A stretch of 55,549 nucleotides of DNA, from the NCBI GenBank assembly GCA_035647435.1, contig DASRNM010000014.1, forward strand, positions 1-55,549, read 5' to 3'. The stretch is from JAAZFZ01 sp035647435 (GTDB lineage Bacteria; Bacillota; Clostridia; Oscillospirales; Acutalibacteraceae). Made by a program: the position numbers and the translations under genes. The notes beneath the pieces were generated by a model, which was given only the letters and a program-made list of their open reading frames with translations, made no database searches and had not been told where the DNA came from. The number at the start of each line of letters is the position of its first letter. Position 1 is the first letter of the stretch. Positions 7,936-15,619 of this stretch are shown in pieces.

Positions 7936-9867
7936 ATGACAAATCTTGGCTTTATTAAGGTTGCTGCAATGTCCCCGAGAGTAGTTGTTGCAGACCCCGA
8001 AAAGAATATGAAAAGTGCGTTTGATTTTATTATGCGTGCAAAAGGCGAGCAGGCTCAGATTATAGTTTTGCCTGAGCTTCACCTTTCAGGATATACTTGC
8101 GGTGATTTATTTAATCAAGACACACTCATAGAAGAATGCGAAAAGGCACTCTCATCGCTTTTGCTAAAAACAAAGAGCATCAAATCATTCATAGTGATAG
8201 GCATGCCTATTAGAGTCAGTGGCAAGCTTTACAATTCGGCCGTTGCCTTTCAGTCGGGCCAGATTTTGGGCGTTGTTCCGAAAAAACACCTGGCGAATGA
8301 TAGTGAGTGCTATGAAAAAAGGTGGTTTGTATCCGGCAGAGGTTGCGCTCAACCCACAATTCATCTGTGCGACAGACAGGTGCCCTTTGGTGATATTATT
8401 TTTGAACTTTCAAATGATGTCAGAGTTGGAATTGAGATTGGTGAGGACTTGTTGGTGCCCGTTTCACCGAGTGCACTCATGGCGCTTGGCGGTGCCAATG
8501 TAATGTTGAATTTGTCGGCGAGCAATGAGCTGGTTACCAAAAACGATTTTAGACATGAGCTTATTTTGCAGCAAAGCGCAAAGTTAATTTGTGCTTATAT
8601 ATATGCGGGCGCAGGCGTGGGCGAGAGCAGCACAGATCTTGTCTTTTCGGGCGCATGTATAATTGCCGAAAATGGTAAAACAATCGCCCAAAGCAAAAGG
8701 TTTGAACAAAAAGGGAGTAGTGCGTTCGGTGTTATAGATGTTCAAAAGCTTTCAGCTTTAAGACGAGTTAGCTATTTTAATGACAATTATGAAGACTGTT
8801 CCCCAACAGTTAGCTTTCAAAGGGTAAAAGCGATTTTGCCGTATATTACAGAGTCTGCAATAGACAGGGAGTACAATGCGCACCCCTTTGTTCCCTCTGA
8901 TGAGATTCAAAGGAATAAAAGGTGCAGAGAAATAATTGCAATACAGGCAAGCGGATTGGCTAAAAGGCTTAGCCATACCGGAATAAAGAAAGCGATTGTC
9001 GGTATTTCGGGCGGGCTTGATTCAACTCTGGCTCTGCTTGTGATTGACGAGACAATGAAAATACTTGACCTACCTAAAAAGAATATTATATGTGTAACAA
9101 TGCCGGGGTTTGGCACAACAGCAAGGACTAAAAACAATGCAATTGAGTTGGTAGAATGCGTCGGCGCTCAACTCAAAGAAATCAGCATTGAGCAAGCATG
9201 TATAGGGCATATGAAGGACATCGGTCACGACATGAAAGTTCAAGATATTACCTATGAGAATGTTCAGGCGAGGGAGCGCACTCAAATACTAATGGACTTA
9301 GCGAACAAAGAGAATGCACTGCTTGTCGGCACAGGAGATTTAAGCGAGCTTGCATTGGGCTGGTGTACATATAACGCTGACCATATGAGCATGTATTCGG
9401 TCAATTGCGGTGTGCCAAAAACGCTCATTCGCTATTTGATTGAATTCGTTTCAAACTATTCTGAACCAAAAATGAAAAAGGTTCTTGAAGCAGTGATAGA
9501 AACACCTGTTAGCCCCGAGCTTTTGCCACCCGATAAAAACGGGGAAATAACACAAAAGACAGAAGAAAAGCTTGGCCCATACGAGGTCCACGACTTTTTC
9601 CTTTACCACTTTTTCCGTTTCGGTTCAAAGCCTGAAAAAATTCTTTTCATGGCAGAACGAGCATTTAATGATAAATATACAATTCATCAGCTTAGGCTCT
9701 GGCTCTGCGTGTTTATAAAAAGGTTCTTTTCTCAGCAGTTTAAACGCTCATGTTTGCCCGACGGCCCTAAGGTCGGCACAGTCAACCTTTCGCCGAGAGG
9801 TGATTGGCGTATGCCGTCTGACGCTAGTTTCAGTGCTTGGCTGTCGGATTTAGATATAAAAGAATAG
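7936..9867 (+). CDS. nadE: Glutamine-type NAD+ synthetase with altered glutaminase nucleophile
   Basis: The 643-aa protein has the two-domain layout of glutamine-dependent NAD+ synthetase, which makes NAD+ from nicotinate adenine dinucleotide. The N-terminal nitrilase-fold domain keeps the catalytic Glu47 (LPELHLSGY) and Lys116 (VVPKKHL). The nucleophile motif, normally EICEDLW, reads EIGEDLL, so residue 169 is Gly (codon GGT) instead of Cys. The C-terminal ATP-pyrophosphatase domain has an intact GISGGLDST loop near residue 356 and GTGDLSELALGW. The length is normal. The synthetase half should work with free ammonia, while the glutaminase half should be dead unless this base is an error. It is a single gene, followed by a short hairpin terminator. 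Confidence 0.92.
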   Translation: MTNLGFIKVAAMSPRVVVADPEKNMKSAFDFIMRAKGEQAQIIVLPELHLSGYTCGDLFNQDTLIEECEKALSSLLLKTKSIKSFIVIGMPIRVSGKLYNSAVAFQSGQILGVVPKKHLANDSECYEKRWFVSGRGCAQPTIHLCDRQVPFGDIIFELSNDVRVGIEIGEDLLVPVSPSALMALGGANVMLNLSASNELVTKNDFRHELILQQSAKLICAYIYAGAGVGESSTDLVFSGACIIAENGKTIAQSKRFEQKGSSAFGVIDVQKLSALRRVSYFNDNYEDCSPTVSFQRVKAILPYITESAIDREYNAHPFVPSDEIQRNKRCREIIAIQASGLAKRLSHTGIKKAIVGISGGLDSTLALLVIDETMKILDLPKKNIICVTMPGFGTTARTKNNAIELVECVGAQLKEISIEQACIGHMKDIGHDMKVQDITYENVQARERTQILMDLANKENALLVGTGDLSELALGWCTYNADHMSMYSVNCGVPKTLIRYLIEFVSNYSEPKMKKVLEAVIETPVSPELLPPDKNGEITQKTEEKLGPYEVHDFFLYHFFRFGSKPEKILFMAERAFNDKYTIHQLRLWLCVFIKRFFSQQFKRSCLPDGPKVGTVNLSPRGDWRMPSDASFSAWLSDLDIKE

Positions 9868-9914
9868 ACACAAAAAATATTGAGAAATATTTTAATTCTA
9901 TTTAGATTAAAAAT

Positions 9915-9942
9915 GGGGCAAAATGCCCCGCTTTTAATTTTG
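9915..9942 (+). terminator. Short hairpin terminator after nadE
   Basis: GGGGCA and TGCCCC form a 6-bp GC-rich stem with an AAA loop, followed by a T-rich stretch. Short but well placed, 47 nt after the nadE stop. Confidence 0.5.
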
Positions 9943-10138
9943 TCTTTCTTGCAACGAAATTCCTTGCACAAAGAAGGAATATAAATTGTCGGTTGTGCAT
10001 TGAAATATCATGCATATCGTTGCCCGAATATTATACGACAAGACTCAAAAAATATGATGTAGATAAACTTAGCTGCCTTGCAAAACCAATCACAGTGGGG
10101 TAAAATAAAGGCAATAATTTTATAGAAAGGTTTTTTAA

Positions 10139-10843
10139 ATGGATATGACCGCATTGATACCCAACGAGGGCAAACAACTCAAAATATCGACAGCTTATGG
10201 CGAATTCGCAAGGTATCCCATTAAAACTCATGTCGTCAGTTCTGGCGACAGCTTAACAGAAATTATGGATAAATACGTAATGTCGTATATTCAACAGGGC
10301 GACATGGTGTTTATAAGTGAAAAAATCGTGGCAATAAGTCAAGGGCGGGCATTTGATATTGACGATATAGAGCCCTCATGGCTTGCCAATACGTTGTGCA
10401 AATTCGTATACAAATCTCCTTACGGCATAGGGCTTGGCAGCCCATGGACAATGGAGCTTGCCATTAAAGATTTAGGTGCGCCTAGAATTCTTTTTGCGGC
10501 CCTTTGCTCTGCAGTAACAAAGCCTTTCGGCGTCAGAGGAGTGTTTTACAAGGTGGTTGGTGATAAAGGCAGAGCTATTGACGGCCCGTGCAGTTACACA
10601 TTGCCGCCCTACAATCATTATGCAAAGCTTGCACCCGAAAACCCAAACAAGGTTGCAAGAGAGCTCAAGGAGCATACGGGTTACGAGGTTGTTATAATTG
10701 ACGCAAATGACATAGGCAGAGATGTCCTTGGCGTTAGCTCGAAAGAAATAGATATTGAAATGTGCAAAGAGATCTTTAAGGATAATCCTTTAGGGCAGGC
10801 TTCACAGCAAACACCTGTCGCGATTGTCAGAAAGGAGAATTGA
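10139..10843 (+). CDS. CofE-like (F420-0:gamma-glutamyl ligase family) protein
   Basis: The 234-aa protein resembles the coenzyme F420 gamma-glutamyl ligase fold: an N-terminal VVSSGDSLTEIM region, a GDMVFISEKIVAISQGR block, and a later GVRGVFYKVVGDKGRAIDGP segment. Family members add glutamate to F420-0. Firmicutes of this type usually lack F420, and no other cofactor gene is nearby, so the true reaction is probably different. It is followed immediately, with one intervening base, by the XRE-cupin gene and then an acyl-CoA synthetase gene. The three probably form one operon, which hints at a role in activating or amidating a carboxylic acid; this is inference. The ribosome-binding site is weak (AGAAAGG). 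Confidence 0.65.
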   Translation: MDMTALIPNEGKQLKISTAYGEFARYPIKTHVVSSGDSLTEIMDKYVMSYIQQGDMVFISEKIVAISQGRAFDIDDIEPSWLANTLCKFVYKSPYGIGLGSPWTMELAIKDLGAPRILFAALCSAVTKPFGVRGVFYKVVGDKGRAIDGPCSYTLPPYNHYAKLAPENPNKVARELKEHTGYEVVIIDANDIGRDVLGVSSKEIDIEMCKEIFKDNPLGQASQQTPVAIVRKEN

Positions 10844-10844
10844 T

Positions 10845-11393
10845 ATGAACGATCAGCTACAACAAATTCCAAAAAGAATCAAGGAGCTTCGCGAAATTCT
10901 TGAAATACCCTCAATGGAGATGGCAAAAAGGCTAGGTATAAACATTGAGGACTATAAAAAGTTTGAAGGCGGCGAAAAGGATATACCCATAAGCACCTTG
11001 TACGAGATAGCATCAATACTCAACACGGATTGCACGGTGTTGCTCACCGGGGATTCGCCAAGAATGGACACGCATACCGTTGTGAGACAAGGTGAGGGTG
11101 TTTCAGTTGACCGATATAAAGGGTACCATTTTGAAAGCCTTGCTTATAATTTTATGGACAGGGATATGGAGCCTATGCTAGTAACACTTGACGTTCAAGA
11201 GGTTGAGCCTGCATTGGTTATGCATTTGGGGCAAGAGTTCAACTATGTTATCGAAGGCACTGTTAAGGTTACCGTCGGAAAAAAATCTTTTTTACTCAGC
11301 AAGGGTGACAGTATATATTTCAACCCTTCAATTCCACACGGCCAGGCCGCCGTGGGAGGACAAGCAAAGTTTCTTACTGTAATCAACGAATAG
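10845..11393 (+). CDS. XRE-type transcriptional regulator with C-terminal cupin sensor
   Basis: The 182-aa protein has an N-terminal helix-turn-helix of the XRE/Cro type (about residues 10-65; MEMAKRLGINIEDYKKFEGG is the core) and a C-terminal single-cupin barrel (about residues 105-180; LGQEFNYVIEGTVKV, then GDSIYFNPSIPHG). Proteins of this layout bind a small molecule in the cupin and control the adjacent operon. The ATG follows AAAGGAG by 8 nt, and the gene begins one base after the CofE-like stop. It ends 10 nt before the acyl-CoA synthetase gene, which it probably regulates together with its own operon. Confidence 0.85.
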   Translation: MNDQLQQIPKRIKELREILEIPSMEMAKRLGINIEDYKKFEGGEKDIPISTLYEIASILNTDCTVLLTGDSPRMDTHTVVRQGEGVSVDRYKGYHFESLAYNFMDRDMEPMLVTLDVQEVEPALVMHLGQEFNYVIEGTVKVTVGKKSFLLSKGDSIYFNPSIPHGQAAVGGQAKFLTVINE

Positions 11394-11403
11394 AGGAGTA
11401 AAA

Positions 11404-13092
11404 ATGAACGAGATTATAAAACGATTTTGTCCTAACATTGAATTTGAATCATATGAGGACATGAAAAACGATTTTAAGATAAATGTGCCTTCTGATTTTA
11501 ACTTCGGCTTTGATGTTGTTGACGAATGGGCAAAAATCGAACCCGAAAAGACAGCACTTGTGTGGACAAATGATGAAGCTCAAATGAAAAGCTTTTCATT
11601 TAAAGATATAAAAGAAAAAAGCAATCAAGCGGCAAACATGTTTAAATCCTTAGGGATTAAAAAGGGCGACATTGTAATGCTTGTTTTGAAGCAACGCCCG
11701 GAGGTATGGTTTTGTTTTGTTGCACTTCACAAAATTGGTGCGGTGGTCATACCGGGTTCATTTCAGCTAACGCCTAAGGACTTAGTGTTCAGAATGAATG
11801 CGACAAAGGCAAAGCTTCTTATAACTGTAAATGATGAGGGAATTGTCTGCAATGCAAGGGAGTCTTTAAAGCAATGCCCGACAGTTGAAAACTACATAAC
11901 CGTCGGCGACAATGCAGTTGGGGGAGCAATAGATTACCGAAATGCCATTGATGATTATTCCAAAGAATTTGAAAGACCGCAGGGTGAGGATAAAACTGTT
12001 GTAACAGACCCTATGTTGATATATTTTTCTTCGGGTACAACGGGAATGCCCAAAATGGTCAGGCATGATTTTTCATCGCCTCTTGGTCAAATAACAACGG
12101 CAAGATATTGGCAATGCGTTCAAGAAAACAAGGTTCATTTAACTCAAACAGATTCAGGCTGGGCAAAGTTTGCGTGGGGTAAAATATACGGTCAATGGAT
12201 ATGCGGAGCCGCAATTGGTGTATATGACACCGAAAGATTTCATGCACATGAAATGATTGGGGCAATCATGCGTCTTAAACCTGCCACGTTTTGCGCACCT
12301 GCAACAATATATAGGGTGCTTATAAAAGAGGATTTATCTGGCTATGATTTTAGCTTTATTGAGCATGCAAGCGTAGCGGGTGAACCGCTAAACCCCGAGG
12401 TTTTCAATCAGCTTGAAAAACTGATAGGGGTGAGAATTCATGAGGGGTTTGGTCAGAGTGAAACATCGGTGCTTTTGGCTAATTTTCCATGGTTTGATGT
12501 TCGCCCCGGCTCAATGGGTAAACCAGCGCCTGTTTATGATATTGACTTGCTTGACGAAAACGGAAAACCCTGTGAAGACGGTATCGTAGGCTCAATATGC
12601 ATAAAGGGCGTTGATAAGGTTCACCCGACAGGGCTTTTTAGAGAGTACTGGCAGGACAACGAGGCTATGAAAAAGAGCTTCAAAAACGGCGTTTATAACA
12701 CGGGTGATACTGCATGGAGAGATGCGCAGGGGTATTATTGGTTTGTTGGCAGGAATGACGATGTTATAAAGTGTTCGGGCTACAGAATAGGCCCGTTTGA
12801 GGTTGAAAGCGCACTTATGGAGCACCCTTGTGTGCTCGAGTGTGCAATAACATCACTCCCCGACCTTGTCAGAGGTCAGATAGTTAAGGCGACAGTTGTT
12901 CTCTCAAGGGGATACAGCCCGAGTGATGAACTTAAAAAGGAGCTGCAAAATCACGTCAAGAGGGTTACAGCGCCTTATAAATACCCGAGAGCTGTCGAGT
13001 TTGTGAATGAACTGCCGAAAACAAGCAGTGGCAAAATTAAAAGAACTCAAATTAGAGCAAATGACCTAAAAAGAATGGCAGAAAACGAATAA
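11404..13092 (+). CDS. AMP-forming acyl-CoA synthetase (ANL superfamily)
   Basis: The 562-aa enzyme has the ANL superfamily motifs in order: YFSSGTTGMPK (residues 207-217), GEPLNPEV, GFGQSET, YNTGDTAWRD, GRNDDVIKCSGYRIGP and the catalytic Lys544 in KTSSGKIKR. It should activate a carboxylic acid through an acyl-adenylate and pass it to CoA. The lack of an acetyl-CoA-synthetase N-terminal domain of full length points to the medium-chain or benzoate-type branch; the substrate is not known. It lies 10 nt after the XRE-cupin regulator and ends the operon at a strong terminator. Confidence 0.88.
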   Translation: MNEIIKRFCPNIEFESYEDMKNDFKINVPSDFNFGFDVVDEWAKIEPEKTALVWTNDEAQMKSFSFKDIKEKSNQAANMFKSLGIKKGDIVMLVLKQRPEVWFCFVALHKIGAVVIPGSFQLTPKDLVFRMNATKAKLLITVNDEGIVCNARESLKQCPTVENYITVGDNAVGGAIDYRNAIDDYSKEFERPQGEDKTVVTDPMLIYFSSGTTGMPKMVRHDFSSPLGQITTARYWQCVQENKVHLTQTDSGWAKFAWGKIYGQWICGAAIGVYDTERFHAHEMIGAIMRLKPATFCAPATIYRVLIKEDLSGYDFSFIEHASVAGEPLNPEVFNQLEKLIGVRIHEGFGQSETSVLLANFPWFDVRPGSMGKPAPVYDIDLLDENGKPCEDGIVGSICIKGVDKVHPTGLFREYWQDNEAMKKSFKNGVYNTGDTAWRDAQGYYWFVGRNDDVIKCSGYRIGPFEVESALMEHPCVLECAITSLPDLVRGQIVKATVVLSRGYSPSDELKKELQNHVKRVTAPYKYPRAVEFVNELPKTSSGKIKRTQIRANDLKRMAENE

Positions 13093-13107
13093 TATAAAAT
13101 TAGAATT

Positions 13108-13150
13108 AAAAAAGGCTGTCTGTTTAAAACTAACAGACAGCCTTTTTTGT
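13108..13150. terminator. Bidirectional rho-independent terminator
   Basis: GGCTGTCTGTT and AACAGACAGCC form an 11-bp stem flanked by an A-run on the left and a T-run on the right. It serves both the acyl-CoA synthetase gene and the convergent mltG. Confidence 0.9.
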
Positions 13151-13158
13151 TTTATTGT

Positions 13159-14019
13159 TCAGTTAATTGTTACCCCTGCGGTTTTACAGTTTTTGTTATG
13201 AGCTGAGAATGTTTCAGCATAGTAATAATTTCCGCTTTTGTCGGTTACGAAAAAGTAATAGTCGGTGTCATCAGGGTAGAGGGCGGCTTTGATTGCATCA
13301 AGACCGGGGTTCGTAATTGGCCCTGCGGGAAGACCTCTAAAACGGTATGTGTTATACAACTTTGCAAACTGTTCAACCTCATCGGGCTCAAAGAAAGGAG
13401 TTATGTATTGGTTGACATAGACGATGGTTACATCGCATTGAATGCCCGGGTATTTATAGCTATTAAGTCTGTTGTGTATGACTGAGGATACCTTGCCCAT
13501 TTCCTCTTTTGTGTTTGCCTCCTGTTGAACGATTGAGGCTATTGTAACAATATCATCTGTGCTGTACCCCAACTCGTCAGCCCTTAGTTTAAATTCATCA
13601 TTAAATTTTGACTTAAAGTTGATAAGAAGCTTGTTTAAGGCTTTTTGAGGTTTTTCATCAAAATAGAATTCATAAGTATCGGGGAAAAGATAACCCTCAA
13701 GTAAATATGCTCTGTCGTCCTCGTTTTCAAAGCTCCAAATCTCATCAACGAAAGAGGGTGAGTTTGATGCAGCTATAAAATCACTCCCATTGCATACTCC
13801 CTTTTCCTCGAGTCTTTGGGAAATGTCATAGACTGTAAACCCTTCAGGGAATGTTACGCGCACCGTTCGCACTGGTGCGACAGTTGTCTCGGGTGGCACA
13901 AAATGCCTGTATGCTCTAATAAAAAACGGTTGTAAAAAGACTACCGAAACAGCAAAAAGCATAATAATAACAATAACGGCAAAGGTTATAATTAAATTTT
14001 TTCTCTTACGATTATTCAT
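13159..14019 (-). CDS. mltG: Endolytic murein transglycosylase MltG
   Basis: The 286-aa protein has a short basic N-terminus, one membrane segment (about residues 8-30) and an extracytoplasmic domain of the YceG/MltG type. The LEGYLFPDTYEF motif, catalytic Glu167 in IVQQEA, the SSVIHNRL helix and GLPAGPITNPG are all present. It cleaves nascent glycan strands near the membrane and so sets their length. It is slightly shorter than the usual 330-350 residues, mostly in the N-terminal LysM-like part. It is transcribed alone, towards the shared terminator. Confidence 0.92.
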   Translation of the reverse strand: MNNRKRKNLIITFAVIVIIMLFAVSVVFLQPFFIRAYRHFVPPETTVAPVRTVRVTFPEGFTVYDISQRLEEKGVCNGSDFIAASNSPSFVDEIWSFENEDDRAYLLEGYLFPDTYEFYFDEKPQKALNKLLINFKSKFNDEFKLRADELGYSTDDIVTIASIVQQEANTKEEMGKVSSVIHNRLNSYKYPGIQCDVTIVYVNQYITPFFEPDEVEQFAKLYNTYRFRGLPAGPITNPGLDAIKAALYPDDTDYYFFVTDKSGNYYYAETFSAHNKNCKTAGVTIN

Positions 14020-14127
14020 GGCATCATTTTATCACATTTGAGTATTATTTCAATAGCAAAAGATATAATAATTATGTCAGACGATTATTGTCGTTAGACG
14101 AGCTAATTATTTTTCGGAGGGGTTGGA

Positions 14128-14310
14128 ATGAGAAAGAAAAAGAGGAATCGATTTTCAAAAGATTCAAAACCTGTAAACGACATCATCGGTTTATGGGAGA
14201 CGGCGTTAGAATCTGATGTGTCCGAACTTTTGGGCGGTTACGCTGACAAGTCTTACGATGCTTTTGAAGAAGACGATTATCAGCCTGTTCAGGATTCCGA
14301 TGATTTATAA
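14128..14310 (+). CDS. Small protein, 60 aa, unknown function
   Basis: A short open frame with a strong GGAGGGG ribosome-binding site 8 nt upstream. The product has a basic N-terminus (MRKKKRNRFSK), a middle segment NDIIGLWETALESDVSELLGGY and a very acidic tail (DAFEEDDYQPVQDSDDL). It has no signal peptide or membrane segment. A TATAAT box lies about 60 nt upstream and a 14-bp stem-loop about 10 nt downstream, so it looks like a real single-gene unit. I do not recognise the family. Confidence 0.6.
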   Translation: MRKKKRNRFSKDSKPVNDIIGLWETALESDVSELLGGYADKSYDAFEEDDYQPVQDSDDL

Positions 14311-14319
14311 TGGAAGTGA

Positions 14320-14360
14320 AATCCCATGCATAAGTATTTATTTTATGCATGGGATTTTAA
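14320..14360 (+). terminator. Stem-loop terminator after the 60-aa gene
   Basis: AATCCCATGCATAA and TTATGCATGGGATT form a perfect 14-bp stem with a 9-nt loop, followed by a short T-rich stretch. The T-run is weak. Confidence 0.6.
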
Positions 14361-14509
14361 AATGTGATAAAATTATTGACGAAAAAATTAAAAAAGTGTA
14401 GAATTAAATAGTTTGAAAGCATGAGTTGCAAAATGTAGATAATGCTTGACTAATTCTTGCATTACAATTAAACTGTAAGTATAAAATAAAAATGAGGAGA
14501 TTTTTTAAC

Positions 14510-15520
14510 ATGAAGGTTTTTATGATTGGTGGAACAGGACTTTTAGGCAGTGCGGCAGCACAACTTTTTATCGATAAAGGTCATCAGGTCAAATCGGTGG
14601 CCCTGCCTCCTTTGCCAGTGGGCGCACCTATCCCCGAGGAAATGGAGCTTGAGTTTGGAAACTTCCTTGAATTATCTGACGATGAATTGAAAGCGATGAT
14701 GACGGGCTGCGATTGTTTTGTGTTTGCTGCAGGTGTTGACGAGCGAGTTGAGTTCCCTCCACCTGTTTATGATTCATACAAAAAATACAACAATGACCCA
14801 GTTGAAAGAATGATTAAATTAGCTAAAGAGTGTGGCGTGAAAAAAAGTATTATACTTGGCTCATATTTCGTTTATTTCGCAAGGGAATTTCCAGAAATGG
14901 AGCTTGCAAAAAAGCACCCATATATCCGCAGCCGAGTGGATCAAGAGGATATAGCTCTTTCATTGGCAGATGAGAACATGGATGTTGCAGTGTTAGAACT
15001 TCCGTACATTTTTGGTGTTCAGCCCGGGCGTAAGCCGGTTTGGGTTGTACTTATTGAACAGCTTGCAAACATGGGCAAGATAACAATGTACCCTAAGGGC
15101 GGCACAACAATGTTGACTGTGCGTCAGGTTGCTCAGACTATTGTCGGCGCAGCTGAAAAAAACAAGGGAGCGAATGCATACCCGATAGGTTACTACAACC
15201 TTAGTTGGGATGACTTTTTAACAGTCGTTCACGCTGCCATGGGTGAACCTAACAGGAAGATAATCCATGTAGCGAAATGGATGTTCAAATTATACAGTAA
15301 AAAACTTGCAAAAGACTTCAAAGAAAGAAACGCTGACCCAGGCATTGATTTAGTAGGGCTTGCGGATATAATGTATATGAACACTTTTATCGACAAAAAA
15401 TGGTCGGTGGAATTGGGCGCAACCCACGATGATATAAAGTCCGCAATATTTGACTCAGTGAAGCTCTCAGTTGATGCATATAAAGGCACGCAAGAGCTTG
15501 TCGACATGAAGGGCGAATAA
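14510..15520 (+). CDS. NAD(P)-dependent extended SDR family protein
   Basis: The 336-aa protein begins MKVFMIGGTGLLGSAAAQLF, the GxxGxxG nucleotide-binding loop of an extended short-chain dehydrogenase or epimerase. The position of the usual YxxxK active-site pair appears to read YIRSR in HPYIRSRVDQE, with Arg where Lys is expected, so it may be an atypical, possibly non-redox, member. The ATG follows GAGGAG by 10 nt; an in-frame ATG 18 bases earlier lacks a ribosome-binding site. A TTGACT-N17-TAAACT promoter lies about 40 nt upstream. It is a single gene and the substrate is unknown. Confidence 0.75.
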   Translation: MKVFMIGGTGLLGSAAAQLFIDKGHQVKSVALPPLPVGAPIPEEMELEFGNFLELSDDELKAMMTGCDCFVFAAGVDERVEFPPPVYDSYKKYNNDPVERMIKLAKECGVKKSIILGSYFVYFAREFPEMELAKKHPYIRSRVDQEDIALSLADENMDVAVLELPYIFGVQPGRKPVWVVLIEQLANMGKITMYPKGGTTMLTVRQVAQTIVGAAEKNKGANAYPIGYYNLSWDDFLTVVHAAMGEPNRKIIHVAKWMFKLYSKKLAKDFKERNADPGIDLVGLADIMYMNTFIDKKWSVELGATHDDIKSAIFDSVKLSVDAYKGTQELVDMKGE

Positions 15521-15619
15521 TCGCAATTTATTAAATGCTGAGAATTAAGGGCGGCCTATGGTCGCCCATGATTTGTATATATGCAATGGTTTGCTAAATT
15601 TAAAAGCAGGTGAAAATTT

